64,000 nucleotides of DNA, taken from NCBI RefSeq assembly GCF_026914185.1, contig NC_070571.1, forward strand, positions 2,666,001 to 2,730,000. The letters run 5' to 3'. Position 1 is the first letter of the stretch. Every line of letters begins with the position of its first letter. The stretch comes from Puccinia triticina (taxonomy: Eukaryota > Basidiomycota > Pucciniomycetes > Pucciniales > Pucciniaceae). Shown piece after piece: positions 33,884 to 44,987 of the stretch. Below the pieces are notes generated by a model. That model was not told the origin of the DNA. It saw nothing but the letters and a program-made list of their open reading frames with translations, and did no database searches. The position numbers and the translations under genes were made by a program.

Positions 33884-34243
33884 TTAAGCGTCATTGTTTG
33901 AGGGCCTCTCTTCCGAAATAGGGGTCTTTGAGATGCTTGGAACGGCTGGGGGTTCACCTTTGCTAGGGTTATCAATCAATTTTTCCGTTCCAGAAACAAC
34001 CTTCGCTTCACTCTCCTGCATCACTGGGTTTGGCGGCGGTACTTGTTTGACGTGAAGACAACAAGCGCATCCTACAAAATCCCACAAAGAGGCATCAGTC
34101 ACCTTGACGTATTTTCTAACAATTGACGACCTGAAATTACCTCCAGCTTTTGCTCTGACGGCCCCCGTGGGCGCCGCCATGACATAGTGCGTCGAACAGG
34201 CAAGCCAGACTAGGTATATTCCGGTAAAGATCGCCGACCGCAT
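33884..34243 (-). CDS. Small secreted protein candidate
   Basis: 119 residues from an ATG, in one exon as read. The first 23 residues form a good signal peptide: a charged start, the hydrophobic core IFTGIYLVWLACS, and a likely cut after the Ala of VMA. The mature part is basic near its start, has a CACC cysteine cluster near residue 60, and ends in a Pro/Ser/Glu-rich tail. There are no membrane segments beyond the signal. Size and layout fit rust secreted proteins, some of which act as effectors, but no family is recognised. An additional intron is possible because no other junction was tested. Confidence 0.6.
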   Translation of the reverse strand: MRSAIFTGIYLVWLACSTHYVMAAPTGAVRAKAGGNFRSSIVRKYVKVTDASLWDFVGCACCLHVKQVPPPNPVMQESEAKVVSGTEKLIDNPSKGEPPAVPSISKTPISEERPSNNDA

Positions 34244-36471
34244 TTTAGTATGTCTGTTCTTGTGATTTAAGAATCAAGAGGGTTTCCTTGTTATTAGACT
34301 TTTGTGCCCTAATTTATTTGCCGAATTGGGAGAAGGAGATCAATGGATGAGTCTGGAAAGGTACTGGCGAAAGCGAATTTTATAAAGCAACAAGCAGCCC
34401 TGTGTTGCCGCAAAGAAATTTCCTACCTTTGTAGAATAACCAGAAGGGTTGCCATTGGATTGGAAATTGCAGTGGCAGAGGCGAAACAATACTTCTCCTT
34501 AGTTTTCCGGGCTCAAACAGAGGAAAACTTCGTTTCGAAGGTCTGACTGAGCTCAATTTTAACTACCTCCAAGGTACTCAAGGATCCTTGTGACACACTT
34601 ACAAGAATCATTCGGGATTCAAGCAAGCGGAGCTCGCCGGATTGACCTACGCATGACACCATCCAGCTGGTTTTTCTCAGTCCTCATTAGAACCGTGACT
34701 CCCCACCATACTTCGCCATGACCCTATCAGATATAGATATCTAACATCATCTTTGATAACTATAAAAGGGCCATTGACTTACTGCAAAAACAAGTGGATC
34801 AACTGCCACCAGTTGACAGGTGGGAAGTCTGATGAAGCTTGTGGTGTTAATCAAACCTTTTTCAAAGGTTGTTTCAACCAAGCTTCAATGCACAGCCTGA
34901 CAGGGAGGCCTTCTCTGTTGACTCGCGGTGACTGATAACATGTATACCGTATCCTTCAAATTTCAAAGGTCTGAATCAGCTCACAAGTACCTCAAGGGTT
35001 CCCAAGTTTCATTGTGGTAGATGGATCCATCGAGAGTCAAGCAAGCGGAGCTCGCCGGATTGACATAGCACGCACCGTTCATGTAAAATGGCTTTGAAAT
35101 CATTCGGCGAGGGTCTGCTTCTCCGAGTCTAACTGACTGGCGGCAGTGATAACAATTTTAAACATGTGTACCCGTCTCAATTATAACATGTCAACGTAAA
35201 TTATAACATGTCAGCCTCAGTAGAACAATGCGTGCCAATCTGCTGGTGCAGAATCAATGGATTGTTGTACCCCATTCAGCCCGCCAGTTTCTCTCCGGGG
35301 ACCCAGATCGTGGGGACCACATTCATCACCCTCACCTTGGATCGCCCTTACTGTTCCATCAGATGATGTTCCAAGTTCTTGGGGGCGGGTGATTGCGGGT
35401 TTCTAGTACATATGGACTGGATTATGTAGTTCAATAAAAAAAATCTCAAGCAAGTGCCCTAGTCTCCGTCGTGAAACCTTCTATTTCGGATGTGCTAGGC
35501 TCCGTAGAGCTCCTGAGCAACCGGCAGGAGGGCACTTGACCAAATGGAGGACTTGACTCAGCTGGCTGCTTTTTTTTAAAAAGTGCAGATTTGATTTGAC
35601 CTTGTGCACTATGAATATGCAAAGTAGAAGCAATGTTGCTACAGTATAAGCCCTACGGATAAGCAAACACAGAAAGCAAGAGAGATGGTTAGGTGCCTGA
35701 GTGATAATTCAATGATGCAAAAGGTTCAAGAGGAAGAGAGTCAAAGGAAAAAAGAGAAGGGGTGGATTTCAGAAAGAGTTGCTTCGGAGAAAGTAGCGGC
35801 CGTCGCCAACTCTTCCAAATTGTCGTAGCTGAGGCAGTCTGGCCGAGAAGGGCCGAAAGCACAACTGCTTGATGATCTGGGCTATGGCGACCTGAGGCGA
35901 CCTTGCCTGTCAGGGGTACCATGGCTGATGCGCCTGGTCGCACGGGCGTTTTCCGATTCCCCCGGCTGTGTTGAGTCGAAGCCTGTCGAAGCCGACGACA
36001 AGGGCCCTGATTTGATTCTCGGGTGAACTTACATATGATTAATGAATTGAAGGGTATTGGTGGAACTCGACTGTCCCTGGCCCCCTGGTATTTGTTGCGG
36101 GAGCTTGAGATTCTGACAGTCAAGCCAAGGGGACTCGCGGAGGGGCTTGATTGCATACATATTTTACGTTGTAACTGTGGCCCTGATACAGCGTTGAATC
36201 AACGAAGTCCCTGCCTGAGGCTTCGCCGAAGGCGTGGCCACCTCGACTGGAAAGATACATAAATAAATATTTACGATGGAACAGAACACGTTTATTTAAA
36301 GCGACAATCTACATACCACATCCACCCTCGCATCCCCACCTCCCCCCTCAATTAGCCTTTCAATTAACGGACTCCAAATCGAATACTTGAGCCTCATCCT
36401 CAGTTCTACTTACAACATAAAGCTTTCTACCCGACTCCCCCCGGCATATATTTGGTAGCGACGATTTTACC
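34244..36471. other. Intergenic DNA between two secreted-protein genes
   Basis: Short overlapping frames on both strands show no motif. Includes a duplicated segment (34535-34650 and 34958-35070) sharing TCAAGCAAGCGGAGCTCGCC, and a diverged CACTG-type element between the copies. Confidence 0.45.
34786..34905. mobile_element. Diverged fragment of the CACTG miniature element family
   Basis: Shares ACTGCAAAAAC, GAAGCTTGTGGTGTTA and AAGCTTCAATGCACAG with the 247-bp elements at 55927 and 57279. Ends are eroded. Confidence 0.5.
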
Positions 36472-36995
36472 ATGCAGTTCCTGAAATCAATCGTCCTCAT
36501 ATCTTTCACGGCTGCCCTTGGATCAATACAAGTTGCCGCTGATGGCAAATGCCACGGAGATCATCCCAGGCTGTACTGCATTACGGGTCTGGGCAATCCT
36601 GGGCAGCAGATGACGGATTGCAAGAGTACGTTTGACTTTGTTTAATCTTGTTGAGGTATCGGCAGGATATCTACACTGGAGCTAACCTTTTGACTATTTG
36701 TTTCCAAAAGTTTCCCGACCAACTTTCACAGCAGACTGTCGCGCTCCAGGTGCCGGGCACACTCTATTAAAATACTGCTGCGACGAATATAGCAAGCCTG
36801 TATCCAATGTCAGCAAATTCATATCTACGTCTGGGGTCCAATGTAAATTCAACCGCTGATTACCTTCTTGTTCTTGATTCATTTTTTGATATCAATCATC
36901 TATAGGACGGTGTTCATGTAAAATGTGGCGAGGATTTCCCCGGATGCGTGAGCGATAGTGATGTCGATGCAAAACACAAAGCCCATCATGTTTGA
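36472..36995 (+). CDS. Small cysteine-rich secreted protein candidate (3 exons)
   Basis: ATG at 36472 opens a signal peptide (MQFLKSIVLISFTAALGSI, likely cut near the Ala of QVAA). Exon 1 is 36472-36625, with donor GTACGT. The intron has a GCTAAC branch site and ends CCAAAAG. Exon 2 is 36711 to about 36842, and exon 3 runs from 36906 to TGA at 36993-36995. The m​ature protein would be about 85-90 residues with eight cysteines, including a CC pair, in the order C-C-C-C-CC-C-C. That implies four disulfides, typical of secreted effector candidates. The second donor is uncertain: GTAAAT at 36843 would create a stop across the junction, whereas GTATCC at 36811 or GTCCAA at 36836 keeps exon 3 open. 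No family recognised. Confidence 0.6.
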
Positions 36996-37538
36996 TTGTC
37001 CAGGGGAATGTTGTACATACATATTTTCGCAAGCCAAGTGATAAATTCAAAACCAGGCTGTTCATTATTCATTGAAAGGCTGATCCCCGCTGAACAACCC
37101 GGTAAGATCTGGGCCGAACCGACGAGGACGATTTCACCTTGGTGTGTGGTTCAGCCTCCTCCACAAGCTTTTCGGTTGTCGATCAAGAATAATGCTGGGT
37201 TTAAAAAGCACCTATGGCCCGATTTGAGCTTCAGCCTCAAAGTGATGCTTCATCTATGGTTGGAGGGACCCCTTATGGCTATGTGATCCCGCTTGTTTTC
37301 ATCGCTTCTCAGCAGGGCAAAAACTGCAGTGCACAGGAGATTCACGTTTGGGGTTAGCTAGAACAAACTCTGGGAATTTCGTTTCGGCTGGATGGACCGA
37401 TAGGGTTTTTATTTAATCAACGCACATTTAGCACTGCCTAGTTTCATCCTGGTCACGTCATGAACTAAGAAGGAGAACGGTTGGCGAGGGAGAGAATTCA
37501 GATTGCCAGATTGGTCATGAAAGAAATAGGAGTGAATC

Positions 37539-38192
37539 TTAGGATTTGACGGAAGGGTCAACTATCTTCAACTTGACACCATCAAGAGATTTGAGTCTGG
37601 ACTGAGGACTAACTCGGCTGGCGTCGCTGGCTTTCTCGACTGTCAGTTGCTCCTCGACGAGAGCCAACGCGATGACGAAGTATTTGGTGGCGAGTAGGCC
37701 CGTTTCGAGCTGCGGGACTTGCTGTTTAGTTTGTCCCACCCGCCCACACTGGATAGAACCCGGAAGACAACCGGCTTCCGACCGGAGGGAGGAATGGATG
37801 TATGTAGAGGCAATCGGGCACCCGACCTGTTCGATGCTTGACCGATCTTTTCGGATGTGAAGAATTGGAGGCCTTGGGCCCGCTTGATCCACGCGGAGGA
37901 GATCGGCGAGGATCTGCCCGGCACCACTGCTGGCCGATGATCGGGATACAGTTGATGACTGTCCTTCCGTTTTGCACAACTCTTCCCCCGCTTGACGCGC
38001 CGTCGGCAGCCCTTTGACGCGCTTGAGCAGGATGTGCTTGATGAACAGTCCAAACAGCCAGATCGTTTTGCAGCTTGTCATTGATCCACTGTTTGACTCA
38101 GCTCGGTACACGCCGAGCCCGGCCCCACAGTCCATGCTTGTCGGGGATTTGACTTTTTTGGAGACATATAAAGCGTGGTATGTATACCCCAT
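37539..38192 (-). CDS. Hypothetical protein
   Basis: An open frame of 217 codons from ATG at 38192. A hydrophobic, basic patch (IWLFGLFIKHILLKRVKG) lies near residues 45-62. The C-terminus (TGLLATKYFVIALALVEEQL, then basic and charged residues) looks coding. It is divergent to the secreted-protein gene at 38327, with only about 135 bp between the two starts. Other frames over part of the region are also open, so introns may exist. Function unknown. Confidence 0.4.
   Translation of the reverse strand: MGYTYHALYVSKKVKSPTSMDCGAGLGVYRAESNSGSMTSCKTIWLFGLFIKHILLKRVKGLPTARQAGEELCKTEGQSSTVSRSSASSGAGQILADLLRVDQAGPRPPILHIRKDRSSIEQVGCPIASTYIHSSLRSEAGCLPGSIQCGRVGQTKQQVPQLETGLLATKYFVIALALVEEQLTVEKASDASRVSPQSRLKSLDGVKLKIVDPSVKS
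38167..38172 (+). promoter_or_regulatory. TATA box of the proline-rich secreted-protein gene
   Basis: TATAAA about 155 bases before the chosen ATG, leaving room for a transcript start near 38200 and an ordinary 5' leader. It overlaps the divergent hypothetical ORF. Confidence 0.5.
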
Positions 38193-38326
38193 CCCACCAT
38201 CCCCTCATATCCAGGTGCCTCACTCGACTGACCATTCCGAGCCAAGACAAGACAGCTTCAAGTCTTTCCAGAATTACCTACCCAAGGATCAAGAAAACGC
38301 TACAGCTTTGCCCAGCCTCGCTCGAT

Positions 38327-39738
38327 ATGCATTCAGCCCGAAGCCGAAGTGCCTTCCTTTTGGCCGTATTGGCTATCACCCAAGAATATTCTTCTTACCC
38401 AATCGGCGCTCTCCGGGAGTCGTCAAATGCTCTCGGATCTGCCCCGCTCTCTGCAGCCCGTCACGAGATGATTAGCGGCCAAGCCAACCGACGAATCAGG
38501 AAAAAGGCCCACCTCGTCCAACCGCGATCCGGCCAGGCCGGAACAATCTCTCAACAGCTGAGCCAAATTATTGGCAGCTCGCCGCCCAAGGACCTCGTCC
38601 CGCTCATTGAGCTTCCTGAGCCCCAAGGCCCCGAGAAACTTTCGCCCCCAGCTGCCGAGCAGAAGCCTCAAGACAAACACGCCCCCGATGCCGATCACTC
38701 CCAAGGGCTTCCCCCCAACCCGGCACTCGGGCAGGTGAGTGGACTTGAGTTGAACGCTAGGCAAAGCATGCTGCTTTACTCACATATCTCGTGATCTCTT
38801 TTCGGCACGTGCTTTAGAATTCTCCCATCCAAAAGGACAGCGGGAAAGGTCATGAACAGAATACCCAAAATCCGCCGCCCTCAATTGACGACACGTTTCC
38901 TGCGGAGTCCGAAGACGCGCCGAATCCAGATGGGAAACCTCAACCAGATGGCCATGCCAAACCTCGCGGGGATGATCAGCCTCCGCCTGGCTTGCGAGCC
39001 GGGCCTCCAGCTCAGAAAGAGGACGGCGCGGAGGGGGTAAGCAGATCGTCGCATTAAATGGGTCCAGTGACGTCCGATCTAGGTGGCTGATGATCCTGAG
39101 AACCGTGTTCACTTATCCTTTCTGCAATAGCACCCGCCCCCTCCAGTAACTGATGCAAAAGGGCCGGTCGCCCACCCCGTCACTCTTCCTTCGGGCGCGC
39201 CCCATCCAGCTGGAGATGTCTACGCCCAGCCAGGGCCCCAGGGACCCGAAACAGCCAAGGCAGACAGGACAGAGATCGCCGCCATTGCCGGGATTCATAT
39301 CGAACGCGTAGACACCATCACCCCGGCTTCTTCGCTCGCTCATCCTCCCGCTCTGCCTGGTTTGGATGTTCACGATGGACCAAAGGATCAGCCCCTCGAG
39401 AAAGACCACCCCCCCACTCCTCCACCTTCAAGCCCTCACAACGAACCAAAGGACCATCTCCCAGCTCCCGAGCATGGCCATGTGGTTCCGTGCAAGGATC
39501 ATTTGTCTGCTAAAGACCATCCTGAGCCCAAACAAGTCGAACTCCCTGTAGGGCTCAGAATCACCGATGTAAGTTCCCCCGTCTCATCATCGATTGGACA
39601 TGCTTTTTACTATGTCCTTTCCCTAGCTTACTGACCCTCGATCCTGATTATACTAACACCTCTCAGGACTCCAAGAACGGCACGCCGGGCGAGCATGGAG
39701 TACATGCTATCCGGATCACCTCAGAGAACCTCAAGTAG
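38327..39738 (+). CDS. Proline-rich secreted protein (4 exons, complete)
   Basis: Exons 38327-38734, 38818-39036, 39131-39568 and 39667-39738 give 378 residues. All three introns are phase 0 and start GTGAGT, GTAAGC and GTAAGT. The last intron has a textbook ACTAAC branch site before CTCTCAG. The N-terminus MHSARSRSAFLLAVLAITQE is a signal peptide. The remainder is hydrophilic and disordered-looking, with many Pro, His, Lys and Asp residues (such as KDHPEPKQ) and almost no Cys. There is no membrane anchor. An earlier ATG at 38180 would place the signal core internally, so it was not used. Such proteins could be cell-wall or apoplastic; an effector role is only inferred. Confidence 0.75.
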
Positions 39739-40740
39739 GTCCTTTCTTGTTTTTTCGACCCTTAGGCTCAATGGTTTTTTCGCAATCAACTGACCCCATG
39801 GTACTGTTATCTAGGATCGAACTCACATTTTAATCTAATCTTGTAAAACCGTCTGCAAATTTGTACCAACCTCCCTCGCATGAGCTCTCTCTCGTTCTGC
39901 CTAATATTTATAATTATGTACCTGTTATAGCGCAACCAATCATAAAAAATACCACGTCTTTAGAAAATCTCACAATGTTTAATGATCTAGGAAAGGTTCC
40001 TTTAATCAACCATCTTGATAGCTTTTAGATTCACTATTTTTCATGCTCTATATTGACTGGCTAGGTGAAATTGCAAAAAAAAAACTTCCTAGGAATAATG
40101 CTTCAGCGTTTATCTGAGTCTTTTCCTTGACGGCTTTGTCAGTATGTATTCCTCATCCAACAAGTGCTATGTACTTGTTTCTGTTGAGAGCTTTCCGCAG
40201 TCCCACTCCAGGCTCTGTTTTCACCTACCTCAATTTCATTTTTCTCGTGCAGCTTATTGAACAGGTACCAAAATGCACGTGGCTCAGTCCTAGTTGCATA
40301 AGAGTTAAGTATGTAATCTGCACCATCATTATAATACGAAGTATCTCCATATCTAACTAGCTCCTCAAATGTACCCAAATTGATGAGACGACCCACAAAA
40401 ACAATAAACCAACATCAAGAGGAAAAAGAAAAAAGGATTAGGCTTCAAAAAGCCAAAAGACAACATCAATAGCAACAGCCCCAATGTATGAATAGATTAG
40501 GGCCAGAGTTTTCCTGCATCAAGATAATGACAATTTAACTTGTGTGGAAAGATCACGTCTAATCCTATTTCTGAAAATGAATATATAGCCATTAAATTTC
40601 TGATAATACGATTTAGCCTACAAATGAATTTTGTGAACATTAGCATCTTGTGTGATTTCGTTACGGCGGCAGTTGGCTATGAATTGAATATCAACGAGTG
40701 AGAAGCGCTACCGTAAGTTTTGAATTCTTGCGGTTCGAAG
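39739..40740. other. AT-rich intergenic DNA between convergent genes
   Basis: Two convergent genes end here (the secreted-protein gene and the sirtuin gene). No polyadenylation signal can be fixed and no extra gene is supported. Confidence 0.5.
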
Positions 40741-43459
40741 TCATTGGTATGTTTGCTTGGCTTGGTCAGTATCCGTGTCTCCCTCTCCGAGGGGAGCTGG
40801 AGGTTCGTTATCGGCGGTTAGGTCGGCCCGAGTTGCGTGGCCAATCCGGCCAACAAGAGCAGCATCGATTGAAGGATCCTTCTCATCTTTACAGCGGATG
40901 GAGTCGCCCACTTGTTCTTCCTTTGCTGGTTGAATCTGACCGTCTAGATTCTCTCCCAGATCCTTCTGAGCCGGGCTGTGGACTTCTTCCTGTGCTGCTC
41001 CAGAGTCGGAATCTTCGGAGCTACTGAGCTCTTGAGGATCGCTGGCGGGGTTCTCACCAGCCTGCTCCAGCAGCCTCCATCTATCGAACCACGAATGGTT
41101 CACATTGGTGCCGGGAAACAGCCAGATATGCTTGATGTGCTGACCAAATGGTGTAAACTGACTCGCTTGCTTCCCTTTACTGCTCGATGGATCCTCTGCT
41201 TGATCTGGTGGACCCGATAGAGCATTTGCAGGACCGCCATCTGTGTCAGACGAGGTTCCAGGAAGATTTGTGGGATGAGCTATTTGCCAAGAAGGACCGA
41301 GTCGTCGAGATAGTTCACGCAGGACCAGGTCAGATTGGCCGAACAGACAGATATCGAATTCGAACTCGTCCCCCTCGTACTCGAACTTCCCCTCGCCCGG
41401 AATCGGACACGTCTTTCTCCTCCCGTTGTAGATCGGATCCCTATTAATCAAGATCTGAGGCACTTCCACTGGCACGAATTTGATGATTTCCGACACCGGC
41501 GCCACTTTTAATGAGGTCCCTATCACTATCACCAGGTCGCATTCGAACCGGTCATTCTCAATCGCTTCGTCAAATTCTGCCGGTAAGCCTTCCCCCTTTT
41601 TTACGTAATTATAGATCGAGTCGTAGCAGAAAAGGGGAAGAAAACGAAAATGAACTTTCAAGCTATGCTCACGCATAGATGTTTCGAACAGTATCTTTGG
41701 GCGAAGAGAAATTGGATAGATGGGAAAGCGAGAAAAAAAACATACGAAAAATATTATATCTGGTTTCATGAGTCCCAAGTTAACCCAATCAATGTCCGGC
41801 TCATCATCAGACGATGGGGCATCGAACTTGTAAGAATCTGTTTTTCTGCGCTTATGCGAGTTCGGTTTGCAGGCCTCGGTAGTCTCAGGGTTACTGCATG
41901 TCGGACAAAGTATCACGTGGCCTCGTGCGATCAAGTCTTCAAACTGACTCGCTGGGTACTTGGCATGACACTTCAGACAAGTAAATTTGGCAAATGAGCC
42001 TGATCACAAGATCCGGTTAGATTGCTGTCAGCACGTGTTTTTCCCTTCTTGAATCAGCACTCTCTGTACTCGTAAAAAAATGAATTACAAACCATGGCAT
42101 TGGATCAAATTCTTGACACCAGCTCTCATTTCCAAAGTGTCTATATTCTGAGCTTTTTCCCTCAATAGAATCGAAGGGAATGGTTATTGTCAGATGAAGG
42201 CGCAAATAAATTAAGCGCGGTTTGTAGAAACAGTAAGAGAGAATTTACTAAACTATAATTCCTCAATAATTTTGAGTTAGATTCCACTAATTTGATGAAC
42301 CGGTGAGAATCGGATGGAAGAATTGGCTTGGCCGGTGGAGAAGATGCGGACCTGGTGCTTGCACCGTTAGTGCTGCTGTTGCTGGTTGATGAAAAAGGGA
42401 AAATGGTCTTGAGGAATTTGTAGAATGGTGATGGATTTGACTTAAAGAATTTCAGATCTTGTCACGACAAGCGAGTATTTAAAACGGTTTGTTTGTTCAG
42501 CCGAACGTTTGATGTATAACGGATAGAGAAGCAAAAGTAAGATTATATTTAAAAGCGCAAAAATGAAGATATGATCATTGACTCACCAAACATGTCATGT
42601 GGATCATCTAAGCCTTCGTAATCTTCTAGCTGGGAGTATAGACCATTCTCAGATCTAAAGTCCGGGATGCCACATGCTTGAGAAAGGTGGACGTCACATT
42701 TTTCGCATTTTTGTGGTGTCAATTTGAGAAAATAGGCTTGAGGGTAGATGGAAAGATAAGATTGGAATAGACTCAAGACAAGTGGAAATTCCGGCTCCGG
42801 TCAAGATCAAGATTTTTTTGGCTCGTTGGATTAAAGAAACTGCATCATCGATGGAATTGAGCTCGGGAAGCTTTTTGCGTGCCTTCACGCTAATGTCGAT
42901 TCAGGGTCAGTCGACTATGGAGTCCTACAAGGAGAGAAATTGATGTACTGACTACTTGAGGATTGAATTCTCTAGCCTGACAAGGGCTTGGATTTTGTTC
43001 AGGTCTTCGTCTCGATCATCAGATGATTGTTCGTTGATTGCGATCGACTGTAAAGGTTGTGAGCCGTTTTTATCAGAAAAGGGCGGCAAATATCCTGCGG
43101 CGATGAAAATGACAATGTTAGATGCGAGTGAGGAAAGGTGACTGAACGATTGTAAGCTCGAGGTTGACTAAGAACTTGTCGATGTCCGTTCGTTTGGTAG
43201 CCACGTAACGATTCAAAAAGCGAGTGAGTCCTGTGCGATTCGTCAAGCAGAGCAACAAAAAGTTAAGAACATATTCCAAGTGCCATACCTCGGCTAAGCG
43301 CTGTGTGCAACCGAAGATATAGGACATACCACGCGATTGTATCTTCCTCATGCATCCTTCCCACTCCTTCCAATCCATCAACTGATCTGGATGAATCACC
43401 TGTGGTGGCAAGCTTGAGCCTGACGATGGAGATGACGGAGATTCTGAAGGGCTGGACAT
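40741..43459 (-). CDS. SIR2: Sirtuin, NAD-dependent protein deacetylase (SIR2/HST1 type, 9 exons)
   Basis: Exons (minus): 43459-43330, 43230-43148, 43094-42956, 42889-42780, 42676-42587, 42457-42254, 42152-42093, 41999-41746 and 41595-40741, giving about 641 residues. All core sirtuin motifs are present in order: the NAD-binding loop GAGIST, GIPDFRS, NIDTLE, the catalytic His in QCHGSFA, two zinc CxxC pairs (CLKC and CPTC), KPDIIFFGE and GTSLKVAPV. The class I signature GLDDPHDMF points to nuclear histone deacetylases of the Sir2/Hst1/SIRT1 group, involved in silencing. The C-terminal tail of about 190 residues is acidic and disordered. The exon 2/3 junction is one base out of phase as read, so that donor or the sequence needs checking. 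All other junctions keep phase. Confidence 0.88.
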
Positions 43460-43691
43460 CTTGAACGGACACACGCTGGTCGGCCGGTCAAGCAGTTCCG
43501 GTTTGGTGATGGTTCTTGATAGGGAAGTCCAGCCACACCTAGTCTCGGCCACAAACAATTCACTCAAAGAACAGCAATCCCAACAACGCGACCTCAAACA
43601 AGTTTGCCCTGAAAGCCTTTCACCGGTAAAAAAAACAAGCAAAATAATTGACCAAGAGAAGACCTCAGCCAGACAGAAGACTAGCAACTAG

Positions 43692-44098
43692 CTACTTGTT
43701 GGGCTCTTGAAGGACATGATCAACCATTCCAGTCCACTTTGTGAATGCCATAAAAGGTTCAGGGGTGACCTTTGTCTGCGTAACCTCATAAGTCACATAA
43801 TCAGATGGCGTGACAAGCTCAATTTTTGACACAACATTGCATAGCACTGTTAAAAGGGCTCATCATAGAAAATTACAAAAAACTTGTAGAGCCCATTTGA
43901 AGGTGTTTTGTTATTAACAATCTTTTGCAAAATGAAGAACTTCTGCTGATTGGTCAGGAAACACAATCCCATACAGCAGGTCAACTTTTTATCATGCTGT
44001 TGATCAAGGCCTTCAAATGTAACTGAGGTGCCTCCATAGTTTGGTAAAAATTTGAAACTTCCAGGAAGAACTCCCCCATGTTTTGAGTCTTTTTCCAA
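43692..44098 (-). pseudogene. Decayed gene of unknown function upstream of the sirtuin gene
   Basis: A frame from about 44098 encodes a well-ordered peptide (GGVLPGSFKFLPNYGGTSVT, later LCFLTNQQKFFILQKIV). It stops near 43857 at a TTTT run. The next frame continues smoothly (VLCNVVSKIELVTPSDYVTY) to a TAG at 43692-43694. A loss of one T would explain this. There is no ATG or promoter at the 5' side, so it is partial. Family not recognised. Confidence 0.45.
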
Positions 44099-44500
44099 TG
44101 ATCATCTTCAATCCTTTTTATTGATCTTCAATCAGTGTTGTAACATGTCAAGAAATTTCAAGTCCATTCAATTCCTATGGAATAAGAAAAAATCCCAACA
44201 TCTGAGAATATATTTTTGTTTCCAACTACTGCATAGTATGGAACTGTCAGCCTGTAGGTGACTAACCGTGTCTGAGAGGGTTGTTACTAGCAAGATGATG
44301 GTGTAAAGTACAAAGGATGGGCCAATGGGTTTGTGGTAAGACCTGTATAAGGTTTCACTCTATCAGTAATCTTGACTGAGAGGCTTGCTCAATGAAGGCG
44401 CATCCAGATCAACACAGGGTGTTAATAGGCATCCAAGGAATAACTCAACTTGGGTTTGTGGTTTTACCTGCAAAAAGGTAAGGGTAATCAAGATTTGATG
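44099..44500. other. Intergenic DNA, nothing recognised
   Basis: AT-rich with only short frames, ending at the inverted-repeat element at 44501. Confidence 0.4.
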
Positions 44501-44987
44501 CAACACTGGGTCGCTACGCTACGCTACGCTACGCTACGCTATTTCAGCGCTACGCGTTAGCGTAGCGGCAAAAAGCGCCCGGCTATTTTGCATAGCGTTA
44601 GCGCGCTGTTAGCGCCGCTACGCTACGCTAATTTTCAGCGGCGCTAACAGCGCGCCAATTCTTTGTTAGCGTTAGCGCGCCGCTACAGTCGCTACGCTAC
44701 GCTGCGCTGCGCTACAGCGCTTTTAGCGGAAAAAAAGCCCTTTTTTCCCGCTAAAGGCGCTGTAGCGCAGCGTAGCGCGCGCTCTTTTGCGCCCTGCATG
44801 TTTAGAGTTAGCGCAATTGCGCGCATCTGCGCTAACGCTACGCTATCAGCTAAAATAGCTGCGCACCGCGTGCGCGTAGCGTTAGCGCATATGCGTGCAA
44901 TTGCGCTAACACTACGCTAAAAAATAGCGCATTTGCGCTGCGCTACGCTACGCTAACCGCTATGGTTAGCGTAGCGACCCAGTGTTG
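44501..44987. mobile_element. hAT-like element packed with GCTACGCTA motifs
   Basis: 487 bp with perfect inverted ends CAACACTGGGTCGCTACG. The repeat TTTGATG flanks both sides (44494-44500 and 44988-44994), extendable to eight bases as TTTGATGC if the end is placed one base in. The interior is almost entirely GCTACGCTA, TTAGCG and GCGCTA motifs in both directions, so it can fold many ways. CAAC ends with 7-8 bp duplications fit the hAT superfamily. No transposase. Confidence 0.75.

Noticed and set aside
35689..36156. 155-residue minus-strand frame
   Set aside because: Opposite and alternative frames are similarly open; no motif, start context or splice support.
44501..44987. CRISPR-like appearance of repeated GCTACGCTA units
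   Set aside because: Repeats are too short, run in both orientations and have no uniform spacers; the genome is eukaryotic and the ends mark a transposon.
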